Origin: Xiphydria camelus
Taxonomy: Eukaryota > Arthropoda > Insecta > Hymenoptera > Xiphydriidae
Reading direction: 5' to 3'
Assembly (NCBI GenBank): GCA_963678675.1
Contig: OY783198.1
Location: forward strand, 4,903,001-4,967,000
Length of the DNA stretch: 64,000 nucleotides
The notes under the pieces are model-generated. The model saw nothing but the letters and a program-made list of their open reading frames with translations, did no database searches and had not been told where the DNA came from. Both the position numbers and the translations under genes were made by a program. Shown here in pieces: positions 47,635 through 58,120 of this stretch (positions are counted from its first letter, which is position 1; every line of letters begins with the position of its first letter).

Positions 47635-48370
47635 CGGGATTATTTATTTTTGTAGAAGCGACATAGCTGCATCTCTCTTTTTGATTTCATTTCTCTCGCC
47701 CACGTATATTTATTTTTCATGTGTGACGAATGTAAATTTCTATTAGATAACCACAAAGGTACGCGAGCGGCGAATAAGCAAAGCGGGTATCCGGATGCCC
47801 ACGTACGCACATTCGCATGCAAATAACGCGACAATACCTACGTATGCACGTATCCGCGTGCGCGCGGCAGAAACGCATACATATATATATATGTACATAC
47901 GTGGGCGCTACGAGAGTCACTCGCGGGTAACGTCTGTTTTCTCGCAATGCCGCGGCGGCACTGTCGGTTCTCGCTGACCACGCCGTTCGGTTGCCGCAAA
48001 TGCAATTACACGGGTTGCCCGGGTGTAACTCCATATAGGTTCTAATTGCAGCCACTCTGCAGGCAAGTTTCATGCGTCGAATCGTAAAGCGCGACGAGTG
48101 TAGATATGTACCTATACACTGAGAAAAAAAATTCTTTGGATCAAAGACATTTTATTCGGGTTGAAAGAAATATTTCTTTGTATAGCTCCGAAACTATATT
48201 TTTTTAGTCCAAAGAAATCTTTCATCGAAAGCAAATATTTCAATGGAAGATATATTTCTTTGGTCCGACAGAAACAGTTGTACAAATGAAGGAGCATTTA
48301 TTTATTTTGAATCCTTGTACCTTCGATTTGAACTGTGATGTTATTTGGCAAAAGAAGTGCGTTTTTGAAA

Positions 48371-49126
48371 CAAAGAAATATGTCTTCGGCGTAACAGAAT
48401 ATTTCTTACTAACTGAGATATCTATATTTGCCTCGAAAAAAGTTGTATTCAAGACAATTACTCGCGTCTTTTGCGGCAAGAAATAGGTCATCTAGTCGAA
48501 GAAATATGTCTTCGGCGTAACAGAATATTTCTTACTAACTGAGATATCTATATTTGCCTCGAAAAAAGTTGTATTCAAGACAATTACTTGCGTCTTTCGC
48601 GGCAAGAAATAGGTCATCTAGTCAAAGAAATATGTCTTCGGCATAACAGAATATTTCTTACTAACTGAGATATCTATATTTGCCTCGAAAAAAGTTGTAT
48701 TCAAGACAATTACTGGCGTCTTTTGCGGCAAGAAATAGGTCATCTAGTTAAAGAAATATGTCTTCGGCGGAACAGAATATTTCTTCCTAACTGAGATATC
48801 TATATTTGCCTTGAAAAAAGTTGTATTCAAGACAATTACTCGCGTCTTTCGCGGCAAGAAATAGGTCATCTAGTCAAAGAAATATGTCTTCGGCGTAACA
48901 GAATATTTCTTCCTAACTGAGATATCTATATTTGCCTCGAAAAAAGTTGTATTCAAGACAATTACTCGCGTCTTTCGCGGCAAGAAATAGGTCATGTAGT
49001 CAAAGAAATATGTCTTCGGCGTAACAGAATATTTCTTCCTAACTGAGATATCTATATTTGCCTCGAAAAAAGTTGTATTCAAGACAATTACTCGCGTCTT
49101 TCGCGGCAAGAAATAGGTCATCTAGT
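48371..49126. repeat. Six tandem copies of a 126 bp repeat
   Basis: Unit starts at 48371, 48497, 48623, 48749, 48875 and 49001 are exactly 126 bp apart, with no indels and only a few substitutions per copy. Marker: GAAATATGTCTTCGGCGTAA. A partial seventh unit begins at 49127. Confidence 0.97.
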
Positions 49127-49361
49127 CAAAGACATAATAATTTAAAGTAAAGAAATATTTCTTCAAGTTGAAAATATAATATTCCTTTGGTCCAAGTAAA
49201 ATTGTCTCCGATCAGATGAACGCCGTATTTTGAAGAGAGAGCTAGATATTTCACTGGAAGTAAAACGCAACTGATAAATGCATGCGCAGATTGTTAAAAG
49301 CGCCGCTTGCCAATGGTTTGTGACTGCTGTGCGAAAAAAACTAATATTTACAAGAGACTAA

Positions 49362-49482
49362 TGGGCCGGTCCTGGAAGCACTGTAGTACCAAGCCAACCA
49401 GCGGCAAGGCTGGAGCGAGTTCGCGACACCTCACCCACTTCCAAAAACCAGCTGATCAAAGCCCCAATTGATCCATAAAACG
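49362..49482 (-). pseudogene. U2 snRNA-like fossil (pseudogene)
   Basis: The minus strand reads like the 3' half of U2 snRNA. TTTTTGGA follows where the U2 Sm region would be, then GCTCC, then GGTTGGCTTGGTACTACAG against the U2 GGTTGGCCTGGTATTGCAG, and CTTCCAGGACCGGCCCA against the usual CCUCCGGGAUCGGCCCA 3' end. Upstream, GGATCAATTG and TTTGATCAGCT resemble the branch-site region (AAGAUCAAGUGUAG) and CUUAUCAGCUU, with the middle deleted. Most differences are C-T and G-A transitions. The GTAGTA branch-pairing sequence and Sm site are gone, so it cannot be functional. U2 was compared from memory. Confidence 0.6.
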
Positions 49483-49859
49483 ACAACTATTACACTTTTC
49501 AACGTTGCTCTTATAAATAGTAAAACATAAATTTGCATCCGAGAATATTCGCCACATAGCGGGCAAACGGGATATTAGCACAGCGATTTTATCTTTACCG
49601 ACAGCGACCGATTTTACCCTCGGTGACGCGCGGTGTCCTAGTCCCTCTGACTTGCAATTATTCTGGGTCCTTTATACCCATTTTTAGCTTAGATTTAATT
49701 TCTAGTCATTCCTTCAGTCACACAAGCCTCTTACACTCGCTGAAGGAATTTTATAAGTATTGATCATAGAGAGTTCGAGTTTTCACGTTTTGATCTCACG
49801 CTCTGCCAGTAGCGATCAGTACCTAGGTAGTTAGGTTCGTGTTCACTTTCCCTCAATGT

Positions 49860-51740
49860 TACGTGTTAATTCATCTGTTGATTTAGAGAAACGATTTATT
49901 TCAAAGAAATACGTAATTCGTAATGACTATACTATACTTCTTTCAGTTAAAGAAAAACTGCGTTAGCATTGAAGACGTCAGAGTTATTGACGGAAAGACG
50001 TTTCTTGTTGATTTGAAAGAATATTTCTTTCGGGGAAAGACAAATATTCAATGAAGTCATTTCTTTCAAGTGAAAAATGCAGCTTTTTCAGATAAATAGT
50101 AAAATCATTGACTTGAGAAATGCGTTCTTCGAGTGGAATGAAGCAAATTATTAGAACGATTATTCTGCGTTCTTTGGTTCTAACAATTCATGTGTTGGTT
50201 TAAAGAAACAATTTGTTTCAAAGAAATACGTAATTCATAATAACTATACTATACTTCTTTCAGTTAAAGAAAAACTGCATTACCATTAAAGACGTCAGAA
50301 TTATTAACGGAAAGCCGTTCTCTGTTGATTTGAAAGAATATTTCTTTCGGGGAAAGACAAATATTCAATGAAGTCATTTTTTTCAAGTGAAAAATGCAGT
50401 CTTTGCACATAAATAGTAAAATCATTGACTTGAAAGACGCGTTCTTCAAGTGGAATGAAGCAAATTATTACAACGATTATTCTGCGTTCTTTGATTCTAA
50501 CAATTCATGTGTTGATTTAAAGAAACAATCTGTTTTAAGGAAATACGTAATTCACAATGACTATACCATACTTCTTTCAGTTAAAGAAAAACTACGTTAG
50601 CATTAAAGACGTCAGAATTATTGACGGAAAGGCGTTTTCTGTTGATGTGAAAGAATATTTCTTTCGGGGAAAGACAAATATTCGATGAAGTCATTTCTTT
50701 CACGTAAAAAATGCAGTCTTTGCACATAAATAGTAAAATCATTGACTTGAAAGACGCGTTCTTCAAGTGGAATGAAGCAAATTATTACAACGATTATTCT
50801 GCGTTCTTTGATTCTAACAATTCATGTGTTGATTTAAAGAAACAATTTGTTTCAAAGAAATACGTAATTCACAATGACTATACTATACTTCTTTCAGTTA
50901 AAGAAAAACTGCGTTAGCATTAAAGACGTCGGAGTTATTGACGGAAAGACGTTTCTTGTTGATTTGAAAGAATATTTCTTTCGGGGAAAGACAAATATTC
51001 AATGAAGTCATTTCTTTCAAGTGAAAAATGCAGCTTTTTCAGATAAATAGTAAAATCATTGACTTGAGAAATGCGTTCTTCGAGTGGAATGAAGCAAATT
51101 ATTAGAACGATTATTCTGCGTTCTTTGGTTCTAACAATTCATGTGTTGGTTTAAAGAAACAATTTGTTTCAAAGAAATACGTAATTCATAATAACTATAC
51201 TATACTTCTTTCAGTTAAAGAAAAACTGCATTACCATTAAAGACGTCAGAATTATTAACGGAAAGACGTTTTCTGTTGATTTGAAAGAATATTTCTTTCG
51301 GGGAAAGACAAATATTCGATGAAGTCATTTCTTTCACGTAAAAAATGTAGTGTTCCAGATAAATAGTAAAATCATTGACTTAAAGACGCGTTCTTCAAGT
51401 GAAATGAAGCAAATTATTACAACGATTATTCTGCGTTCTTTGGTTCTAACAATTCATATGTTGATTTAAAGAAACAATTTGTTTCAAAGAAATACGTAAT
51501 TCACAATGACTATACTATACTTCTTTCAGTTAAAGAAAAACTGCGTTAGCATTAAAGACGTCGGAGTTATTGACGGAAAGACGTTTCTTGTTGATTTGAA
51601 AGAATATTTCTTTCGGGGAAAGAAAAAAATTCGATAAAGTCATTTCTTTCAAGTGAAAACTGCAGTCTTTTCAAATAAATACTAATATCACTGACTTAAA
51701 GACGCGTTCTTTAAGTGGAAGAATTGAAAACCAAAGAATT
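49860..51740. repeat. 317 bp tandem array with 951 bp higher-order period
   Basis: GACGTC(A/G)GA marks unit starts at 49974, 50291, 50608, 50925, 51242 and 51557: steps of 317, 317, 317, 317 and 315. Units 1 and 4 share private variants (GCAGCTTTTTCAGATAAATA, TTGAGAAATGCGTTCTTCGA, TTGGTTTAAAG, AATTCATAATAAC) not found in unit 3. Unit 2 resembles unit 5 (TTATTAACGG). This gives a three-unit higher-order repeat. Confidence 0.93.
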
Positions 51741-52192
51741 CGATTTCTTTGATCCAAAGAATTTTTTTTCTCTGTGTAGGACGTCCGCGTATTTCGGATA
51801 AACGAGCAATTCGCTCTCTATTTTGTTTCGGATCTGTATTTATTGGGCAATAAAAATCGTGCCCGGATTTTATTTTGAATTTCCTCGTCGCAGGTGTGAC
51901 GTCGAACTCTTTGTCCAGTTGATTTTCCGACTTCCTCGTTCTGTGTATGTTTCACGTGAAATTATACGAATCGAGCATTTATGGGGAAACTACACTGAGA
52001 AAGAAATTTGGTCAATCTAACCAAAATCTTGGAGATGATGACCAAACTGGAGATGATGAGATCAAAAATAATTTTTTTCTACACAAAATCGCTCTCTCTC
52101 TCTCTCTGATAACTTATATTTCCTTTACGATATCGACCTAATGACCATGATTTTCGTAATCAGCGTGAAAAAATATATGGAATAGGGTGAAT

Positions 52193-52789
52193 CAGTGATC
52201 GATTCCAGAGGGATTTGCATTTCAAGCAAAATGGCAAGATTTTCGAAAAAAAATTAAATTTTCGGAATTGAAGTGTCGACCACCCTATCCGATGTATTTT
52301 TTGACGCTGATTCCGAAAATCGCTATTATATTGATGAAATCTCAAAGGAAGGCCGAGATATCGATGATTTTTCGTGAAAAAAATAACTTTTTTCTACACA
52401 AAATCGTTGATAACTTATATTTCCTTTGCGATATCGACCTAATGAGCATGATTTTCGTAATCAGCGCGAAAAAATACATAAGATAGGATGGTCGAGAGTT
52501 CGATTCCAGAGATTTCGATTTTTGTCAAAATCTAAGGCATATACCTTAAATTTTTCGCGAAAATCGAAATCTCTGGAATCGAACTTTTTTTTGTGTAGAA
52601 AAAAATTATTTTTTTCACGAAAAATCATCGATATCTCGGCCTTCCTTTAAGATTTCATCAATATAATAACGATTTTCGGAATCAGCGTCAAAAAATACAT
52701 CGGATAGGGTGGTCGAGACTTCAACTCCAAAAATTCAAATTTTTTCGAAAAACTTGACATTTTGCTTAAAATGCAAATCTCTGGAATCT
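52193..52789. repeat. Long foldback of the hairpin satellite, about 210 bp arms
   Basis: The left arm (52193-52405) begins GATTCCAGAGGGATTTGCAT; the right arm (about 52575-52789) ends ATGCAAATCTCTGGAATC and is its reverse complement over nearly the whole length. The spacer holds a second, smaller hairpin almost identical to 3158-3255 (core CTAAGGCATATACCTTAAAT). A partial unit lies just upstream from 52130. Confidence 0.85.
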
Positions 52790-53697
52790 GTATTACCAAT
52801 GAATTACAGGAAACCATTGCGGATAGGATGCGCCTACCGACTGCAAACCCGTTCCACTGGCGTGTATTAAGACGGACACCCTGTATAGTGCTCTGCGTAA
52901 AAATAATTAATGATTATCGTGATAAAAATAATATCTCTTCTTCGTACTCTCAAAAAAAATGAAAGAAATGCATCCGCATCGATGCGAGAAATGCACGCGA
53001 TATTCTATAGTATATATTCAAAACTGAAATGACGCGACCGCCGAATTTTTCGCCCCGAATACGGAAAATTCAGCCGAAATATAGGTACGCGGTTCGGTTT
53101 GGCCTCGCGCGTCGCGCGAGGTATCGAATTCTAAATTGGATAAACAGGATGCGCGCCGGAAATCCCGTTGATTTTTAGCTCGTTCGACCGTAACGAACGC
53201 GGAGCTCTCTCCCGCTTTTTCGCATTCGCGCGAGTTTCACTCGCCGCGTTTTATTTACCCCGCTCCTTTTTCTCGCGCGGATCCCCCCCCCCCCCCCCCC
53301 CCCGCGACGCTCGGGCTTTTGCTCGTCCCTCTTTCTTGCGCGAATCAATCTCCACGAAATCGTGCACGAAAATCTCTAACACGATTTCCGCGCGTGAGTT
53401 TACTCGGGCCCCGATCGCTCCATCCTGCTCACCCCTTTCTATCGCCTCGCGCCTTTCACTATCCATCTTTCTTGGACGCGAGTCCCGATGAAATCGCGAA
53501 TACCTCGATCATCCTTCGAGATCTCCTCGATGAACTTATAACCTTTCACGAAGAACATATCGCATCGATCGAGTAGGTAGATGATCAGCTGATCTTGAAA
53601 GAGGTCAATGACTCGATTTTAGCGTAAACGAATATTCACATACTTAAATTAAATTCGTAATCCCTACGCATTTTTAATAAGAAAAGAAAAAGAAGCA
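52790..53697. other. Non-coding; 21-base C homopolymer at 53283-53303
   Basis: Twenty-one consecutive C residues precede a pyrimidine-rich region. No gene recognised. Length at this run may be unreliable in the assembly. Confidence 0.7.
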
Positions 53698-53901
53698 TTC
53701 CGAAAAAAAATATTCGTAGAGTTACAAGTGCGTTTCTCTCTACAAGACTGAGATATTATCGAAAAGGCAGAGAGAGAGACGCACTTATGCCAAGCAACGA
53801 GCGTGAGAAAGACAGTCTTACTAGACTATGACGCAGTCGCATCTCAAAATATCGTTTTCTAGCTCAAATAAAGCGGAAAGTGAAAAATAAACAAATACGG
53901 G
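53698..53901 (+). repeat. Dispersed repeat family H, copy 2
   Basis: Co-linear with 27811-28021, sharing GCGTTTCTCTCT, GAGAGACGC-CTTATGCC and GCGGAAAGTGAAAAAT. Confidence 0.7.
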
Positions 53902-54038
53902 CAATAGTGCTGAAACCGAATTCCCATGGCACGCGCACCGAGCGAGTCTCGTTAAACGAATCGACGGCGCGGCCCTCATTCAGAGAGTAGCGGTCAACGT
54001 AAATTGCAATGCCGTGCCGGATGCCGAGAAATAATTAC

Positions 54039-54039
54039 A

Positions 54040-54066
<27 letters not shown>
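54039..54066. repeat. (CT)n microsatellite
   Basis: Uninterrupted CT dinucleotides. Confidence 0.95.
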
Positions 54067-54070
<4 letters not shown>

Positions 54071-54563
54071 TATCTCCTTAATATACCTCTTATTAAACGC
54101 AAAGTCTCTCCGAGGGATACGTCGCCGCGTGTAGCGATAAGAGTGAATGCTCTTTCGAGCGCGGAATATATTATGCAAGTATAGAGCAGGCGAGAGACTG
54201 AACGCGTATACATATAAGCCGGTTCCATTCATCCGACTCGGCATTTACTCAACGAGGCGTACTTCGCGATTCAACGGGGCGAACAGCGAGGGACTCGTCG
54301 CCCCGAGGACGCACGCTCGCTCGCCGGTAAGAGATGCACGCGTGACGATTCGCTTCGCGGATAATCCCTTCCTTATTATCGCGGAACGAATGACGGGCTT
54401 TATATCCCTTTCGAGAATTATCTCGCGCGCGCGATGATAGCATTGATAGAGGCTCGCCTTATGATCTTGCGCCTGCATGTATACGGCGTGATACGCGCTT
54501 TATGCTTCGCAGGAAACGGCTTTCGCGGCTGTCTTCCATCAAGCGCGCCGTTGGAGTCGACGA

Positions 54564-54735
54564 TGCGCGGGAAAAAAATGATTTCGCAGTCTCGGCAAAA
54601 TTGGATTTCGCTGCGAACTTGTTGCTGTCGTGACGAAAATATCATTTGTGGCAGCAAAAGAGACAAAATTATATAACGTTTTCGATCAAGGAAAACACTT
54701 GTTTGCCACCAGCAATCATTTCTCTCGGTTTAGCT
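54564..54735. mobile_element. MITE family E, truncated copy
   Basis: Left-end motifs of family E (GATTTCGCAGTCTCGGCAAAA, GTGGCAGCAAAAGA) are present, followed by a shortened right side ending in CAATCATTTCTCTCGG. Confidence 0.65.
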
Positions 54736-55514
54736 TCGAGATACGGTGCACATGTCCATCCTCCCCGTTTATATATCTCAGAGTATCAACCTTCCTCTTA
54801 CGCTGTACGTTATAGTTCAAGCGCGACCGACACAATCAAACTTAACCCGAATTAACCCGGCGACTGTCTACGATTTAGCCATCCGACTTCGCGCGGCTAA
54901 TTGGCTAATCAGCCCTCGCTCGTGAACTGCTGCAAATTGGTCGATCTAGACCGCCTCGTTCGTACATATATATACGTAACCCCGCGAGAGTTGCAGACGG
55001 TGCCTGGTGCACTCCTCGCGCGTTTCTTCTCCTCTTCCGCTCCGCCGCGACGATAGGTGACGGCTACGTGTGCCTCTCCTCCGCGGCGGTGCACGTACCC
55101 GCGCGGAATGGCACAGATGCAATTTGTAATTCCGGCGGCTTTGATCGGTAATTGGGAAATTGCACAAATCAGGCCCCGTGACGTCAGTCCCGGGGGGACA
55201 TTGCTGTGATTGAGCACTTGTAGTGCGCGTGTGTCGCGCGAAGGTCACTTTCGCGATGCCTCGTCGCGCGTTTACCGGCGGTCACGCGTGTCTCTCGACG
55301 CGTCGACGGGACCCTTACTTTGGGTCGCGACGTTCGGGAATCGCGACGCCACCGAGCGGTGACGCGTTGGCGGCGCGTCGTGTTCTCGATGCGTGCACTT
55401 TTTTTTTTAAACGAGGGCGTATCGATGCGCGCACCGAGAAAACAGTGTTTATATCGATAGTTTGATGAATGTCGTTTCGAATGTGGCGAAATAAACGTTT
55501 CGTCAGGACGAGAA
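54736..55514. other. Non-coding; nothing recognised
   Basis: CpG-rich, no exon or RNA gene supported. Confidence 0.4.
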
Positions 55515-55565
55515 AATAAACTTTTCAATAACAACCATATTATGGTTGTTATTGAAAAGTTTATT
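55515..55565. repeat. Perfect palindrome, 25 bp arms
   Basis: AATAAACTTTTCAATAACAA followed by CCATA is mirrored exactly on the other strand around a single central T at 55540. No mismatches. Confidence 0.97.
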
Positions 55566-56500
55566 CCATTCGCGAATAGTCGCCTCTTAAAGGATCTAAT
55601 TATACCAAATAAACATCGTAATAGTTAACGAATATTTATCTTCGTCCAACGAAATGTCTATTTTGCCATATTCAAACGTATATTTATCGACTATAAAACA
55701 TTATTTTCGCGGTGCGGGTTGAAGAAATTGCTCGATGAAAACGGGGGACGCGTGTGTGGCAAGTGTTTTTTCCCTCTACCGCGCGTTCACCGCGCAGCGC
55801 GGGGAATTCACCTCGATCACGCGTAAAATGCATATTTATTTCACGCGGAATCAGTGTTTCCATATTCATTCGGATCCGATTCCCGCGAGCAAATCTATTT
55901 TTCGTTTGATCGGTGGGAAAAATTGAATATTCGCGGCTAAATATTTCCGGACATTTACATACCGAAAATAAATAGTCGCCTCTCGCGTGAATCGCGGCTC
56001 TTAAATTTCATCGCCCGGTGCGGGGCGCGCCGATACGCGTCACTCGCGACATTCGCACCGATTCGTCCGGTCCGATGACGACTGCTTAACGCGAGACAAC
56101 GGCGTGCAAATTAGTCGCGCGGTTGCACAACGACAATAATTATCATCGCCGGTCGCGTACCGCGCGCGCGCGTTTCTATATCTGTAGGTACATCCGCGCA
56201 ACCGCGAACTGCATTTGAATTAATGGCGACATACCGAATGAACGCATCCCTTCTTCAATGCCGTATAAATTATGATTAAACCGGCGGAGCGCTGCGCGAA
56301 CTGTGCGGCCCCCGCGATGTGCGCCGCGAGGGAAGAGCGGTCCTCGTGCTAATTCCGCTCGTTGCTCGGGGAATCGGTACATCGGCGCATCTGCCTCGCT
56401 CTCTGTGATTGGACCGCGCGATCTCCGCTTTGGACAATTGACGTTTATCCGAAATAGCGTCGATCTTGCGGGAGGAAATAATTTTCTTTTTAACACATAA
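55566..56500. other. Non-coding; nothing recognised
   Basis: No exon, RNA gene or repeat could be supported. Confidence 0.4.
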
Positions 56501-56745
56501 AATCGCCGGTGCCGCGCATTTTCTCTGAGATATCGATCCGATAACCGTGATTTTCGTAATCAACGTGAACAAAAAATACATAAAACAGGGCGATCGAGCG
56601 GTCGATTCCGTAGATTTTGATTTTTCGCAAAATCTCGAGGGATATTCTTTTTCAATTTTTCAGAGAAATCGATATCTCTGGAATCGATCGCCCGGCCACC
56701 CTTTCCGATGTATTTCTTCGCGCTGAGATTTAAAAAATAATAGAT
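56501..56745. repeat. Hairpin satellite, single unit
   Basis: One unit of the family at 2.6-4.1 kb: GATTTTCGTAATCAACGTGA, ATACATAAAACAGGGCGATC, then the inverted ATCTCTGGAATCGATCGCCC and CCGATGTATTTCTTCGCGCT. Confidence 0.75.
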
Positions 56746-57463
56746 TTATCTGGAAAGTCTCAGAGGAAGATCAAGATATCGTTGATTTTATATGAAAAAT
56801 ACAATATTTCACATGCATAAAATCGCTGAGGAGTGTGAATTTCTTTTCGAATCGACTCCATTTTTGTTACGCGTACATAAATTCGACCGTCAAGAGACTC
56901 GAAAGCCGAGACAGCGAAGCTTCCATCACCGGAAGGATCATCTCGAGGATACGCTCTCGAGCCCGCGCGATATATCAGAGAAATGAGAGACCATCGCGCG
57001 CGCGCGATAGTCATATCGACCTTGGGATAACTCTATCCCTCGGGAGATGCTTGTACAGCACGAGCCGTGCGATAAGATTGAAAGGAAAGCCTCGCGGCGA
57101 GATGCCGCACGTCCGAATGACCGAACGTGCGGACGGAAGGGAACGTGAGACGGATAGTGCACGTTTTCTAGAAAAAAAATAAGATATTCCGCGTTAGGCG
57201 CGCCGCTATGCAAGTAAGACTATCGTCGGGAACGTGTCGTCTTCGGACGTGATGTGACAAAAATGCCTTGATCGTTGAGCGTGTACGAAAACGAAACTCG
57301 GGGGCGGTTATTTACAAACAATTCGACGTCGTACGCGCGACGATGACAATTTTTGATCGTTGATGCGCGGAGAAGAAGGAACTGCACGAATTACAGTTTC
57401 CATGGCATAAATTACGATTCCGTGTCGAGGAAGCTTTATAGAATTACACGTTATTTAGGTAAC
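56746..57463. other. Non-coding; nothing recognised
   Basis: No exon or RNA gene supported. Confidence 0.4.
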
Positions 57464-57539
57464 AGGTGTACGACTTTGCTTCCGCCGTTTTTCCCGATAG
57501 CCATCTACAGGAAAACGGCGGAAGCAAAGTTGTACACCT
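57464..57539. repeat. Compact hairpin, 28 bp stem
   Basis: AGGTGTACGACTTTGCTTCC-GCCGTTTT pairs with the reverse-complementary arm at 57512-57539 with one mismatch, leaving a loop of about 20 nt. Confidence 0.85.
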
Positions 57540-57574
57540 AATATTTTTTCTGGGGAACCGATAGGAATTCTTGT

Positions 57575-57780
57575 GCACGGAGAAAATTGAAGAGTAACGA
57601 TTACTTTGCCAGAGTATCAAGCAGGTGACAGCTTCGACGATATTAGGTTGAATAATCTGCGGAATAGTGATGATTATTATTCGAATAATGATGATCACAT
57701 TATTCAACATGAAATTATCGAAGCTGTAACCTATTTACTACTCTGTCGTGGTGATTGTTACCAATCAATTTTCTCTGTGT
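57575..57780. mobile_element. Foldback MITE, CACGGAGAAAATTGA ends
   Basis: The left end CACGGAGAAAATTGAAGAGT and the right end, reverse-complemented (CACAGAGAAAATTGATTGGT), match through TAAC, CAGAGTA and ACAGCTTCGA-AT. Arms are about 80 bp in a 206 bp element. Confidence 0.8.
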
Positions 57781-57942
57781 GCAAACAGATATCATGCCTG
57801 GTTAAAACAGTGTCTGTAAAGTTGTAAACGGTAAATAGAAATATGCGCCCTCCATACAAATTCTTGAAACTGAGCTCTCGAGTCTCAGCGCCACTGGACG
57901 AAACAGTCGAAATTGCTGGTTTCTTTTTTTCCATGTGTACGT

Positions 57943-58120
57943 ACCATGCGAGGCTAAACAATCACTGTAATCTCATTACTTATGCATTTTTGGCCTATAT
58001 CGATACAAGACTTTATTGTAGATTGAAACGTAATCTTCATAAAATTGTTATACAAATATGAGCCAAAAGCTCACAGGTTGTGAGATAATAGTGACTGGAG
58101 CTTCTTTCCCTCGTATGGTA
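57943..58120. mobile_element. Foldback MITE family F, copy 5 (arms shortened)
   Basis: TACCATGCGAGGCTAAACAA start, core TTTTTGGCCTATATCGATAC, end CTTTCCCTCGTATGGTA. Both subterminal parts are deleted compared with copies 1-3. Confidence 0.8.

Larger units (their letters stand above)
48117..51776. mobile_element. 3.66 kb TIR element carrying two tandem arrays and a U2-like fossil
   Basis: The terminal inverted repeats are about 32 bp (CAC(T/A)GAGAAAAAAAATTCTT then TGGATCAAAGA), with one mismatch and one base of spacing difference, flanked by TA at 48115-48116 and 51777-51778. Inside, in order: a unique AT-rich lead, a 126 bp array (48371-49126), a U2 snRNA-like antisense segment (49362-49482), a unique stretch, then a 317 bp array (about 49860-51740). 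No transposase is visible, so the element is non-autonomous. Motifs such as AAAGAAATATTTCTTT recur throughout, suggesting the arrays grew from the element's own subterminal sequence. Confidence 0.75.

Noticed and set aside
48371..49126. Regular repeats that might suggest a CRISPR array
   Set aside because: Units are 126 bp with no spacer structure, in an insect-type genome; this is ordinary tandem duplication.
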